Shown here piece after piece: positions 43,697 to 52,991 of a DNA stretch of 64,000 nucleotides (positions are counted from its first letter, which is position 1; each line of letters starts with the position of its first letter). This DNA is from Methylocella silvestris BL2 (GTDB taxonomy: Bacteria > Pseudomonadota > Alphaproteobacteria > Rhizobiales > Beijerinckiaceae). The translations under genes were made by a program, and so were the position numbers. The notes below the pieces were generated by a model that made no database searches, was not told the DNA's origin, and saw nothing but the letters and a program-made list of their open reading frames with translations. The stretch lies in contig NC_011666.1 of assembly GCF_000021745.1 (NCBI RefSeq), forward strand, positions 62,001 through 126,000, in the 5' to 3' direction.

Positions 43697-44179
43697 TCAG
43701 TCTTCCTTGTAACCGAGCTCGGGAATGCCCTGTTCGGCGCCGTAATATTTATAGGGCAGGAATTTCCCCGACATCGAGATGCGGACGCGGTCGCCCTTGG
43801 CGTTGGGCTCCCGCTCGATCTGCATGTCGAAATCGATCGCCGACATGATGCCGTCGCCGAATTCCTCCTCGATCAGCGCCTTCCACGCCGGCCCGTTGAC
43901 CATGATGAGCTCATAGAAACGGTACAGCAGCGGGTCGGTGGGCGGCATCGGCGAGCCGCGATAGGGCGTCTCGTTCAGCATGCGCTCTTCGCTCTCGGAA
44001 AGCTCGAACAGCTGCGCCGCCTTCTTCGCCAGGGGCTTGACGAGCTTCATCTGGCCGAGCAGGGCGCCGACGACAAGAACCTCGGACATGCCGCCAATCT
44101 CTGTCGTGATATGTTTCCAGCTCCAGCCTTTGGCGCGCTTGATGTCGAGAATTTTCTCGGTGAGTTCGTCTCGCTTCAC
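43697..44179 (-). CDS. cynS: cyanate hydratase (cyanase)
   Basis: 160 aa. Bicarbonate-dependent breakdown of cyanate to CO2 and ammonia. N-terminal helical HTH-like domain (KRDELTEKILDIKRAKGWSWKHI). The catalytic Arg and Glu lie in LLYRFYELIMVNGPAWK, and the catalytic Ser in GDGIMSAIDFDM. The C-terminal block MSGKFLPYKYYG is complete. I chose GTG 44179, seven bases after GGGAGG. No cynT or cyanate transporter is adjacent; it is 71 bases after the KAP NTPase gene. Confidence 0.95.
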   Translation of the reverse strand: MKRDELTEKILDIKRAKGWSWKHITTEIGGMSEVLVVGALLGQMKLVKPLAKKAAQLFELSESEERMLNETPYRGSPMPPTDPLLYRFYELIMVNGPAWKALIEEEFGDGIMSAIDFDMQIEREPNAKGDRVRISMSGKFLPYKYYGAEQGIPELGYKED

Positions 44180-44250
44180 GGATCGCCTCCCTGTGTGACC
44201 GCGGCTTTTCGCAGGCATAGAAGGCGCCACAAAGGACGCCTTCGCAGCAG

Positions 44251-46326
44251 TTACCCGTTGAAGGAAAACAGCCTCGCGGCGTCGAGCGCGTCGCACAGGG
44301 CCTCGCTGGTGAGCCGCGCCTGCGTCGTGGCCGCGGCCTGCAGCGCAAGGCCGAGACGCTGGCTGACCCGGTGGTGATCGAATACTGGCTCGCCCGGCGC
44401 CAAAACCGCCGCCTCCAGCGCGCTGAGATCCTCTTTCGTTCCGCCGGCGTCGAGAGCCAGAGCCAAGGCGAGGCAGGCGCGCCTTTCGGGGTCGTTTGGC
44501 CATTGCGCGCGCAGGAGGCGATAGAGATTGACGAAGCGCTTCAGCCTGCGCGCCGACGGACCCGCCACGGGGGCTAGCGCCGCAAGGAGGCGCGTCTCAA
44601 AATCGCTCAAAGGTTCGTCGAGCGCGCATCGCGCGGCGTCGGGCGCCGCGATATTGGACGCCTCAGAGCTCGCGCTCAGAAGGTTGTGGACCTGAGCGGC
44701 GGGATCGCGCCTTGCCGCGAGTTCACCGATCGAAAAGGGCGCTGAAATCCATTTTTCGAGGTCGATCTCGGCATCGGCAAATCGGGCCGGGTTGACCGCG
44801 ATCAGGCTGACAAAGCCGGGTCCGGGCGCGCAGCTTAGAATTTCCAGCGCGCGGGCAGCAGGAACGAGATCGAGATTATCGAGCGCAAGGATAATTCGCT
44901 GCGCCGCGCCGCCGGACGGTCCAGACGATTTGGCTTCAGCGCCTTCGGCCTGTTTTTGCACGAGCGCCCCAACGGCGGCGAGGAAGCGCTGCGCCTGCTG
45001 CTTGATGAGGTCGGCGGCGAAGGGCGAGGGTTCGGCCAGCGCCGGATTGGCGATGTTGAGGCCGCCCGCGCGTCGCTCCGCCTCGGCTGCTTTGCGGCTC
45101 AGCCGATCGACCTCGCTCGCCAGATCCTGCACGCGGCGCGACTGATGGCCGAGAAAGGCGTCGGCCTCGCGGCGGCGTTCGAGCAGGTCCGCATTCAGCA
45201 GCTGCTCGCCGCGAAAGACGAGCCGCAGCAGCCGCAGGCCGCGCCAAAGATTGCTCAACAGCATCAGGCCGGCGCCGACATAAAAGGCGCCGCGGAATGT
45301 TGCGAGCCAATCGATATGGGCGGCGATCCACTCGGCCGCCACTGCCATTTGCGGCTGTGCGCGAAGCCAGTCGAGCCATGTCGCTTGATGGGCGAGCGCG
45401 ACGCCAAGGCCGAACCCGGCCAAAGCAAAGATGATCGCCCAGACGATCCGGCTCGACTGCCCCTTGAGGCCCCAGAAGGCGTCGGCGAAAAAGCCGAGCC
45501 GCGACGGGCCGCGCGCGTCAGCCAGCGTGCGCACCCTATCCTTATAGGCGAGCAGCGGATCGCCTGGCGCGCCGAAGCGCGACATGGTCGCGGCGATGCG
45601 CCCGCGCGTCCGCGCCGCAAAGGCGTCGATTTTAGAGCCTGGCGTCTCGTAAAGCACGGTGTCGGTAAGCCGCGCCCGGCGCCCGTCGGCCTCCTCGAGA
45701 AGGCGGCGCTCGGATTCAAGCTTGCGGCTGACGGAGTCGAGCCGCTCGAAGGCTTCCCGCGTGGCGAGCCCCGGATCGCGCGCGGCGTGCGAGGCCTCGA
45801 CCGCAAGCTGCGGCTGATCCAGCGCGAGGCGGGCGTAAAGGGCGCCGGCGAGGGCGGTCGCGGCCGGCCCGTCGAGGTCGGCGGCGTCGACCCGCAGGGT
45901 CAGGATATTTGCAAGGAAGGGCGAGGAGGTCGCGCCGCGCGCCGCGGCGGCCAGACGTTCGACGCCCTCGATTAGCCGGCTGAGGGCGACGCTTTTGCCG
46001 CTGCCGGACGGCCCGAGGAGGCCGATCGAGAAAGGGGTCTGCGTCCTGCGATGCAGCGCGAGCTCGGCGAGCAACGCCAGCGGCGCGTCGGCCGGTCCGA
46101 GCGCGGCGCTGTCGTCGCCGACGTCGGCGGCAAAAAGCGCGCTTTCGCCTTTCGGCCGCGTCGTCGCAGCGACGGATTTTGCCGGCGCGGGCGTCGGCCC
46201 GGGCGGCAGGGCGCCGCTGAGTTTGGGCTCGATTTTTACGCTCCCGGCTTTCGGCGCGGCCGGCGGGGGCTCCGCCTTGGCGCCGGGAATGAGAGATCCG
46301 AGATTTCGTAATCCGATGTCGGGCAA
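44251..46326 (-). CDS. KAP-family P-loop NTPase with inserted membrane helices
   Basis: 691 aa. A proline/alanine-rich N-terminus (to ~75) leads to a Walker A motif GPSGSGKS (105-112). Two hydrophobic segments (~290-315, ~340-360) split the ATPase domain, followed by a coiled region rich in Arg/Glu. Walker B is IILALDNLDLV near residue 490. Near the C-terminus SARRLKRFVNLYRLL matches the KAP signature (RxxKRxxN). KAP NTPases are membrane-bound STAND-type ATPases; some act in phage defence or membrane signalling, but most are uncharacterised. cynS follows on the same strand. Confidence 0.78.
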   Translation of the reverse strand: MPDIGLRNLGSLIPGAKAEPPPAAPKAGSVKIEPKLSGALPPGPTPAPAKSVAATTRPKGESALFAADVGDDSAALGPADAPLALLAELALHRRTQTPFSIGLLGPSGSGKSVALSRLIEGVERLAAAARGATSSPFLANILTLRVDAADLDGPAATALAGALYARLALDQPQLAVEASHAARDPGLATREAFERLDSVSRKLESERRLLEEADGRRARLTDTVLYETPGSKIDAFAARTRGRIAATMSRFGAPGDPLLAYKDRVRTLADARGPSRLGFFADAFWGLKGQSSRIVWAIIFALAGFGLGVALAHQATWLDWLRAQPQMAVAAEWIAAHIDWLATFRGAFYVGAGLMLLSNLWRGLRLLRLVFRGEQLLNADLLERRREADAFLGHQSRRVQDLASEVDRLSRKAAEAERRAGGLNIANPALAEPSPFAADLIKQQAQRFLAAVGALVQKQAEGAEAKSSGPSGGAAQRIILALDNLDLVPAARALEILSCAPGPGFVSLIAVNPARFADAEIDLEKWISAPFSIGELAARRDPAAQVHNLLSASSEASNIAAPDAARCALDEPLSDFETRLLAALAPVAGPSARRLKRFVNLYRLLRAQWPNDPERRACLALALALDAGGTKEDLSALEAAVLAPGEPVFDHHRVSQRLGLALQAAATTQARLTSEALCDALDAARLFSFNG

Positions 46327-46442
46327 GGCTGATGTTCCTTATCGAGTCCCGGATGTTCTAGCCCATACGCGCCGCGAACGAAAACTGTCGCGCCCGGCTG
46401 GCAAAGCCACATTCACCGTTGTTTGATCCGGTCTCGCGCCCG

Positions 46443-47249
46443 CTAGGCTGAAACAGTCCCGTGGAATGTCAGAATATTCACGCCGGCGAAAAATGCGCCC
46501 TTTTCCGAAACGGCCAAGGCGTTCTCGCGCCAGAGGTCCGCCTGCTGCGGCGTCAGGACGCCGGCCTCGACGCAATTGCGGCAAAGGCGCGGCAGGTCAA
46601 AGACGGCGTCGGCGCAGGCCAGATCGGTCGTCGCAAGCGCATGGGCTTCGCATTGCAGATCGGTGACGCCGCATTCGTCGAGCATGACGCCGAGCTCGCG
46701 CCCGACGAACGGGTTGCGGAACGATCGCAGCCAGACTTCGCTCATTTTTGCGCTCGCGGCGCCAGCGCCATTATAGAGGACAAAGGTTCCCCAGTCAGGC
46801 TCGGCGGCGACGATCCGCCCGCCGGGACGCGTCACGCGAACCATTTCCCGCAGGCTCGCGCGCGGATCTTCGATGTGCTGCAGCGCGCGGTCGATCCGCG
46901 CGCCATCGAAGGCGTCCGTCTGTAACGGAAGGCGGTCGGCGTTCGCCTGCAGGAATCTGACGTTCCCCAGTCCCTGCGCGCGGGAGCGCGCGGCGCCAAG
47001 AAGGCCCTCGCTCCGGTCGACGCCGAAGATCTCCGCGGCCGGGAAGCGCTTCGCCATTTCGATGACGTCAAAGCCGGTCCCGCAGGCGACGTCGACGACC
47101 TTGTCGCCATCCCGGACGCCGAGCGCCGCCCATGTGCGCGCCTTATACGATCGGAACAGCGGCAGGTCGTTCAGGACACCGAGGCAATGCGTCAGCTCCT
47201 GCAGCATTCCGCCGTCCGCGTCGCGAAATCCTTGAGCGATATCGGTCAT
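46443..47249 (-). CDS. SAM-dependent methyltransferase, class I
   Basis: 268 aa. SAM-binding motif VVDVACGTGFDVIEMAKRFPAAEIFGVDRS (residues ~50-80), then NADRLPLQTDAFDGARIDRALQHIEDP and VRVTRPGGRIVAAEPDWGTF. This is the UbiE/Coq5-like layout of small-molecule methyltransferases; the substrate is unknown. ATG 47249 was chosen because the residues before it have no family likeness. Divergent from ettA. Confidence 0.85.
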   Translation of the reverse strand: MTDIAQGFRDADGGMLQELTHCLGVLNDLPLFRSYKARTWAALGVRDGDKVVDVACGTGFDVIEMAKRFPAAEIFGVDRSEGLLGAARSRAQGLGNVRFLQANADRLPLQTDAFDGARIDRALQHIEDPRASLREMVRVTRPGGRIVAAEPDWGTFVLYNGAGAASAKMSEVWLRSFRNPFVGRELGVMLDECGVTDLQCEAHALATTDLACADAVFDLPRLCRNCVEAGVLTPQQADLWRENALAVSEKGAFFAGVNILTFHGTVSA

Positions 47250-47439
47250 CGAGGCTCCGGCGCCGGCAACGCGCGGCGATCGTTTCAGGCGGCGGCCTGC
47301 GCCGCCAAGGTCACGCCAGTCGGCCGCGCTCCAAGGCCGGCCTGTCGTCAAAGTCGCCCATTTATCTGGACCCACCGGGCTGCTGCGTCTACATAGCGTC
47401 CAAACCCACGAAACTTTCGAATGCGGACGCGGAGCCCTT

Positions 47440-49092
47440 ATGGCGCGGCAATTCATTTATCATATGCAAGGCCTGACGAAGACGTTTTCGACCGGCAAGA
47501 AGATCCTCGAAAACGTCAATCTCTCCTTTTATCCCGACGCCAAGATCGGCGTGCTCGGCGTCAATGGCGCGGGCAAATCGACGCTTTTGAAGATCATGGC
47601 CGGGATCGACAAGGAATATACGGGCGAGGGCTTTGTCGCCGAAGGCGCCCGCGTCGGCTATCTGCCGCAGGAGCCGCAGCTCGATTCCACGCTCGACGTG
47701 CGCGGCAATGTCATGCAGGGCGTCGCGGCGAAAACGGCGATCCTCGAACGCTACAACGACCTCGCCATGAATTATTCTGACGAGACGGCGGATGAAATGA
47801 CGACGCTGCAGGACGAGATCGAGGCCAAGGGCCTGTGGGATCTCGACGCGCAGGTGGAGCTCGCCATGGACGCGCTCGGCTGCCCGCCCGACGATTGGGC
47901 GGTCGACAAGCTCTCCGGCGGCGAGCGCCGCCGCGTCGCGCTGTGCCGCCTTCTGCTCGAACAGCCGGAGCTTTTGTTGCTCGACGAGCCGACCAACCAT
48001 CTCGACGCCGAGACGGTGAATTGGCTCGAAGGTCATTTGCGGGCCTATCCGGGCGCGATCCTGATCGTGACCCATGACCGCTATTTTCTCGACAATGTGA
48101 CGGGCTGGATTCTCGAGCTCGACCGCGGCCGGGGCATTCCTTACGAGGGCAATTATTCGGCGTGGCTGAAGGCGAAGCAAAAGCGCCTGCAGCAGGAAAA
48201 GAGCGAGGACGCCTCGCGCATGCGCGCGATCGAGGCGGAAGCCGGCTGGATTTCGTCGAGCCCGAAGGCGCGGCAGGCGAAGTCGAAAGCGCGCATTCAG
48301 CGCTATGAGGACCTCGTCAACAAGCAGAACGACAAGCAGGCGGTGACCGGACAGATCGTCATTCCCGTGGCCGAGCGGCTCGGCAATACGGTGGTCAATT
48401 TCGAGCATCTGTCGAAGGGTTTTGGCGACAAATTGCTGATCGACGATCTGACCTTCAAGCTGCCGCCCGGCGGCATCGTCGGCGTCATCGGCCCGAATGG
48501 CGCGGGCAAGACGACGCTGTTTCGCATGATCACCGGTCAGGAGAAGCCGGACAAGGGCACGGTGACGGTCGGGGAGTCCGTCCATCTCGGTTACGTCGAT
48601 CAGTCGCGCGATTCGCTCGACCCCAAGAAGAACGTCTGGGAGGAAATTTCCGAGGGCGCCGAAGTGATCTATCTCGGCAAGCGCGAGATCAATTCGCGCG
48701 CCTATACCGGCGCCTTCAATTTCAAGGGTCCTGACCAGCAGAAAAAGGTTGGCCAGCTTTCGGGCGGCGAGCGCAACCGCGTGCATCTTGCAAAGATGCT
48801 GAAATCAGGCGCCAATCTGCTGCTGCTCGATGAGCCGACCAATGATCTCGACATTGAGACGCTGCGCGCGCTCGAGGAGGCGCTGACCGATTTCGCCGGC
48901 TGCGCGGTCATCATCTCGCATGACCGCTTCTTTTTGGACCGTATCGCCACCCACATCCTCGCCTATGAAGGCGACAGCCATGTCGAATGGTTTGAGGGGA
49001 ATTTCCAGGATTATGAGGAGGACAAGAAACGCCGCCTCGGCCAGGAAAGCCTCATTCCGCACCGGATGAAATACAAGAAATTTTCGCGCTAA
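47440..49092 (+). CDS. ettA: energy-dependent translational throttle protein EttA (ABC-F)
   Basis: 550 aa ABC-F ATPase that binds the ribosomal E site and gates the first elongation step according to the ATP/ADP ratio. Two ABC domains have Walker A GVNGAGKST and GPNGAGKTT, signatures LSGGERRRVALCRLL and LSGGERNRVHLAKML, and Walker B LLLLDEPTNHLD and LLLLDEPTNDLD. The charged linker (KAKQKRLQQEKSEDASRMRAIEAE) is the P-site tRNA interaction motif. ATG 47440 gives the standard MARQFIYHMQGL. A strong terminator follows. Confidence 0.96.
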   Translation: MARQFIYHMQGLTKTFSTGKKILENVNLSFYPDAKIGVLGVNGAGKSTLLKIMAGIDKEYTGEGFVAEGARVGYLPQEPQLDSTLDVRGNVMQGVAAKTAILERYNDLAMNYSDETADEMTTLQDEIEAKGLWDLDAQVELAMDALGCPPDDWAVDKLSGGERRRVALCRLLLEQPELLLLDEPTNHLDAETVNWLEGHLRAYPGAILIVTHDRYFLDNVTGWILELDRGRGIPYEGNYSAWLKAKQKRLQQEKSEDASRMRAIEAEAGWISSSPKARQAKSKARIQRYEDLVNKQNDKQAVTGQIVIPVAERLGNTVVNFEHLSKGFGDKLLIDDLTFKLPPGGIVGVIGPNGAGKTTLFRMITGQEKPDKGTVTVGESVHLGYVDQSRDSLDPKKNVWEEISEGAEVIYLGKREINSRAYTGAFNFKGPDQQKKVGQLSGGERNRVHLAKMLKSGANLLLLDEPTNDLDIETLRALEEALTDFAGCAVIISHDRFFLDRIATHILAYEGDSHVEWFEGNFQDYEEDKKRRLGQESLIPHRMKYKKFSR

Positions 49093-49094
49093 CG

Positions 49095-49128
49095 AAAAAT
49101 GCCCGGCTAAAACGCCGGGCATTTTTTT
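49095..49128. terminator. ettA terminator
   Basis: GCCCGGC (49101-49107) and GCCGGGC (49114-49120), extended by AAAAAT/ATTTTT flanks, with a six-base loop and a T-run. It can act in both directions and lies just before the small gene at 49144. Confidence 0.9.
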
Positions 49129-49143
49129 GTGCTTAGACGCCGC

Positions 49144-49302
49144 TCAACGCAAAGCGCCGAGCAACCACAAGATCAGCAAAATGATCAGGACGGTGCCGAG
49201 CACCCCGCCGAGACCTGCGCCGCCGTAGGAGCCATAGGCCCAATAGCCGCCTCCGCCGCCGAACAAGATTATTAAAATAATGATTATGAGAAGCGTGCTC
49301 AT
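49144..49302 (-). CDS. small membrane protein, DUF3309-like (52 aa)
   Basis: A 52-residue protein with two hydrophobic segments (STLLIIIILIILF and VLGTVLIILLILWLLGAL) separated by a glycine/tyrosine-rich turn (GGGGGYWAYGSYGGAGLGG). Short proteins of this shape (DUF3309 and relatives) are common in alpha- and betaproteobacteria and have no known role. ATG 49302 follows GGCGGAGGG by five bases, a very strong ribosome site. Confidence 0.75.
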   Translation of the reverse strand: MSTLLIIIILIILFGGGGGYWAYGSYGGAGLGGVLGTVLIILLILWLLGALR

Positions 49303-49482
49303 CTTTTCCCTCCGCCAGAATGGCCTATGCGGACTGTTAAGCCGCGCATGTTCCGGACGCCTGTGGTAACGCTTCGATTGCCAATTCGTTCAATGCATTG
49401 CGCTGCGAGGCGAAGACGCTTCTTCAATTTGGCCGGGCCGCGATAGATCATCCTCGCGAAGCAAGATCGCGCCCGAAATGAG

Positions 49483-50619
49483 TCAGGCCGCGCTTTTCGA
49501 CGTAGCGATCGGTGCGGCTGTATCGGTCGGCCATTCGCTCCGCGCGTTGTAGGCGACGCCATAGACAATCGGCAGCAGAGCCGGAAACAGCAGCCGAAAC
49601 TCACTGATATTGCCCCCTAACATCCGATAAAAAATAATCCACAGGGGCAGGGCGAGGCAGTTAACGAGGAAGAAACGATCGCGCCAGGAGGGGGGTTTTC
49701 GCCCGTCGCGCGTCACGAAATAATAGGCCAAAAACAAAAAATGGAGCGCGAGCGTGGCGACCGTCGTCAGCGACCAGAGCCCGTGCTCGAAAAAGATCTT
49801 TGTGATCGAGGTTTCAATACCCGTCTCGCTCGCAACGACAGAGATCGGGGCCGGATAAAACAATCGGATCAATTTATATTCGACGATGAACAGCACGGCG
49901 AAGCCGAGCACGAGCGCAGCGCGGTTTTTCAGCGGCATGCGCCAATCGCAAGCGGCCCACACAGCCACGAAAAAAACGACGTGGAAGGCGCTCTCCCGAA
50001 AGAGCCCGGTCGCCAGCATGAATATGGCGGCGGGAATGAATTTTTCCTGCAGGACGAAGTAGAGAGACAGGCTCAGAAAGGCGAGGCTGCTCATGTCTCC
50101 CGGATAATAAACATACTGCCCGATAAGGCACATGAAGGCGAACAGGCAAAAGAAGGTTTTGCGGTCGAGCAATCTTGCGTTGAGGACGGGCGGCAATGTC
50201 GCGATATAGAAGGACAGGCATGTGATGACCACCGCCGACAAGCGCAGCGGATTGAGGCGCGGATCGGTTGATTTGAACAGCGCGCCGATCCAGTTCGACA
50301 GATCGTAGACAATCAGATTTCCCAAAAATCTTGGGTAGTTAATCGAGTTCGAACTCAAATAATGCTGCTTGAACTGCTCGACGCTTACAAGGTCCGACTC
50401 AAGCTTGATGTCATTAATGATATTGTAAAAATAGACGAAGCTGGCGTCGGCGGAGAATTTGAAGAAGATCAGGAAGAAGGAGACGGTCGCCATTGCGTAA
50501 AGCACGCTCATTTCGGCGAACTGACGCAGGCCGTCGAGGCGAGAACCGGCCGCCGGACGAGGTTGATCCGAAATCAACGCGTCATTTTCAAAGGTGAGCT
50601 TGCCGTCGCCTGCGCTCAT
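49483..50619 (-). CDS. polytopic membrane protein, unknown function
   Basis: 378 aa with about nine hydrophobic helices. The cytoplasmic start is followed by a first helix (LYAMATVSFFLIFF) and a periplasmic loop with VYFYNIINDIKLESDLVSVEQFKQHYLSSNSINYPRFLG. The pattern is reminiscent of glycosyltransferase-C or EpsG-type polymerase proteins. I do not recognise a definite family. ATG 50619 gives a sensible N-terminus; the reading frame extends upstream without protein character. A surface-glycan role is a guess from topology only. Confidence 0.6.
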   Translation of the reverse strand: MSAGDGKLTFENDALISDQPRPAAGSRLDGLRQFAEMSVLYAMATVSFFLIFFKFSADASFVYFYNIINDIKLESDLVSVEQFKQHYLSSNSINYPRFLGNLIVYDLSNWIGALFKSTDPRLNPLRLSAVVITCLSFYIATLPPVLNARLLDRKTFFCLFAFMCLIGQYVYYPGDMSSLAFLSLSLYFVLQEKFIPAAIFMLATGLFRESAFHVVFFVAVWAACDWRMPLKNRAALVLGFAVLFIVEYKLIRLFYPAPISVVASETGIETSITKIFFEHGLWSLTTVATLALHFLFLAYYFVTRDGRKPPSWRDRFFLVNCLALPLWIIFYRMLGGNISEFRLLFPALLPIVYGVAYNARSEWPTDTAAPIATSKSAA

Positions 50620-50791
50620 CGCGTCACTCCAGAATGGCCCGAACCGATTGCATGAATTGCTCAGTGGAAAGGCAAGATCGCGGCCAGCCTTCATGATCCG
50701 ATCTTCGCCCGGCGCGGTGAAATGTGCAGGCGGGCGTGGCGGCGCCGTGACGCCGCCCGCTCCGAGAGACAATAACGCTATTCCGCGGCCG

Positions 50792-51490
50792 TCAGGCGAC
50801 GTGGAAGACGGCGGAAATCTCTTCGACCGCGTCCCAAAGCGCGTCGAAATGGCCGATGATCCGATCCGGCTCGAACGTTTCGACCGGCAGATCCGTATAA
50901 CCGAAGGTGACGGCCACGACCGGAACCTTGGCGTTATGGGCCGTGTCGATATCGGTCTTGGAATCGCCGACCATAATCGCACGGCGCGGATCGCCGCCGG
51001 CTTTGGCGATCGTCTGCAGCAGAGCGTCGCCTTCCGGCTTGCTCACTGCGAATGTGTCCTTGCCGCAGATCGCCTTGAACCGGTCGGCGATGCCGAGGGC
51101 GGTCAAGAGCAGGCGCGAGGGCGCCTCGAATTTATTGGTGCAGACGGCAAAGTTCCAGCCGGCCGCCTCGAAACGGTCGAGCGCGGCGGTCACGCCTGGA
51201 TAGAGCACGCTCTCATCGGCGATATGCGCCTCGTAATGATCGAGATAGTCGGCGAATAATTGATCGAGCCGCTCTTCTTCGACGACGACGTCATTTGCCT
51301 TGAGCCCCCGCTGCAGCAGCGCCTTGGCTCCGGCGCCGACCATTGCGCGCGCGTCCTTGAAAGAGACGGCCGCCAGTCCTTCTTGGGTCAAGATGGCGTT
51401 CAGGGTCGAGACGAGGTCGGCCGCGGTGTCGGCCAGCGTGCCGTCGAGGTCGAAGACCAGCAGCGGCGGGATTGCGAGAGACTTGTTCAT
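50792..51490 (-). CDS. gph: phosphoglycolate phosphatase (HAD family)
   Basis: 232 aa HAD hydrolase. Motif I is VFDLDGTLADT with nucleophile Asp, motif II CTNK, motif III Lys in KPEGD, and motif IV MVGDSKTDIDTA. The cap-domain block SFKDARAMVGAGAKALLQRGL matches Gph. It removes phosphate from 2-phosphoglycolate, made during DNA repair or by Rubisco oxygenation. ATG 51490 follows AGGAG. Confidence 0.88.
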   Translation of the reverse strand: MNKSLAIPPLLVFDLDGTLADTAADLVSTLNAILTQEGLAAVSFKDARAMVGAGAKALLQRGLKANDVVVEEERLDQLFADYLDHYEAHIADESVLYPGVTAALDRFEAAGWNFAVCTNKFEAPSRLLLTALGIADRFKAICGKDTFAVSKPEGDALLQTIAKAGGDPRRAIMVGDSKTDIDTAHNAKVPVVAVTFGYTDLPVETFEPDRIIGHFDALWDAVEEISAVFHVA

Positions 51491-51677
51491 GGGCTCCTGC
51501 TCAGCCTGAGGTCACGGTTGGCGGAAAGCTTCGGGGAAGACAGCGCCCAACGCAAGCCGCGGTTTCCGGTCATTTCGTCACGCGCGGGCGCGTATGGTTT
51601 TCGATGTCGGGGCGACCTGGTGTAGAAGACTATCGAAATCAAGGGCCGGGAAGGGCCGGAACCGGCGGAGAGTTTAT

Positions 51678-52076
51678 ATGCGAGGCATCGGTTTTTCAAA
51701 GGCGCGGCGCCTTTCGCATCTTGCGGCCTGCATCGCCGGGCTCGCCGCCGCGGCCGGCGGGGCGGGGGGAGCCGCCGCCGCGAACTATGAATTTCTGGCG
51801 GCGCCCCATACCGACCTCAATCGCGTCTACCGGCTCGATCGCGCCACGGGTGAAGTTGGGGCCTGCCAATATGGGCTGAAGGACGGTTCGGTCGGGGTCA
51901 CGCTCTGCTATGCGCCCGGGGAAGGCGCGGGGCCGCAAGCCTCGAGCGAATATTCGCTGGTCGCCTCCCGGCATGAACGCGAGGGGGGCGTTTTTCGGGT
52001 CGATCTGCGCACGGGCATGATGTCGATCTGCTATGTCCTGAACGAGGCGGTGGTGTGCACGCCGCAGGCGCGCTGA
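51678..52076 (+). CDS. secreted hypothetical protein
   Basis: 132 aa with a signal peptide ([21 protein letters not shown]). The mature part has a repeated pattern: [17 protein letters not shown] ... TLCYAPGEG and [25 protein letters not shown], that is R-x-D-x-x-T-G-x-(V/M)-x-x-C twice. This suggests two beta-hairpin repeats with paired cysteines, as in small exported proteins of rhizobia. Function is unknown. ATG 51678 follows GGAGAG. rpiA starts 105 bases later. Confidence 0.65.
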   Translation: MRGIGFSKARRLSHLAACIAGLAAAAGGAGGAAAANYEFLAAPHTDLNRVYRLDRATGEVGACQYGLKDGSVGVTLCYAPGEGAGPQASSEYSLVASRHEREGGVFRVDLRTGMMSICYVLNEAVVCTPQAR

Positions 52077-52180
52077 CCGGCGACGACATCTTCCGCCGCG
52101 CCTTGACGGAGCGCCCCGCAACGGACTACGCCGCTTGCGAGCCGTCATTCCTGGCCCACGGCAGCGAGGACAACGCAGAA

Positions 52181-52906
52181 ATGACCACCCTAAGCCCCGA
52201 TGAGGCCAAACGCGCCGCGGCCGCCGAGGCGATCAAGCTCGTCAGGCCCGGCATGAAGCTTGGCCTTGGCACGGGATCCACGGCGCGGCATTTCGTCGAT
52301 CTTCTCGGCGGCCTCGTCGCCGCGGGGCTCGATGTCCTCTGCGTGCCGACCTCGGAGGAGACGCGGGCCCAGGCGGCGGCGCTCGGCGTCGCGCTGACGA
52401 CGATCGACGCCGAGCCCGAGCTCGACCTCACCGTCGACGGCGCCGACGAGTTCGATGACAGTCTGCGGCTGGTCAAGGGCGGCGGCGGCGCATTGCTCAG
52501 GGAAAAAATCGTCGCCACGGCCTCGAAGACGATGGTCGTGATCGCCGACGTCTCCAAACATGTGGAGATCATGGGCAAATTCCCGCTGCCGGTCGAGGTG
52601 ACCCGGTTTGGCCTCGAGGCGACGCGGCGGCTGATCCGCGCCAGGGCGGAGGAGGCGGGCTGCGCCGGCGAGATCGTGCTGCGCGACAAGGGCCCCGGTC
52701 AGCCTTTCATCACCGACAATGGCAATTTCATCCTCGACTGCCATTTCGGCGCGCTGCCGCGTCCTGAGCAATTGGCGCAGGATCTCAGTGCGATCCCGGG
52801 CGTCGTCGAGCACGGCCTCTTCATCGGCCTTGCTAAAGCGGTGATCTGCGCCGGCCCGGGCGGAATCGAGATCTTCGGCCGGCTCGAAGCACAGGCGCCG
52901 CCCTGA
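52181..52906 (+). CDS. rpiA: ribose-5-phosphate isomerase A
   Basis: 241 aa. Interconverts ribose-5-phosphate and ribulose-5-phosphate in the pentose phosphate pathway. Blocks [27 protein letters not shown] (catalytic Asp), [16 protein letters not shown] (catalytic Glu and Lys) and [11 protein letters not shown] are intact. ATG 52181 gives family length; frame upstream is unrelated. The next genes, DUF2059 and gor, follow as in many rhizobia. Confidence 0.95.
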   Translation: MTTLSPDEAKRAAAAEAIKLVRPGMKLGLGTGSTARHFVDLLGGLVAAGLDVLCVPTSEETRAQAAALGVALTTIDAEPELDLTVDGADEFDDSLRLVKGGGGALLREKIVATASKTMVVIADVSKHVEIMGKFPLPVEVTRFGLEATRRLIRARAEEAGCAGEIVLRDKGPGQPFITDNGNFILDCHFGALPRPEQLAQDLSAIPGVVEHGLFIGLAKAVICAGPGGIEIFGRLEAQAPP

Positions 52907-52991
52907 GCCGCGACGGTTCGCGATACAAACAACCCAGGTCTCAAGACGAATAGATCCAGGTCTTAACGAGAAGATTTCAGGGAGACTTCGG

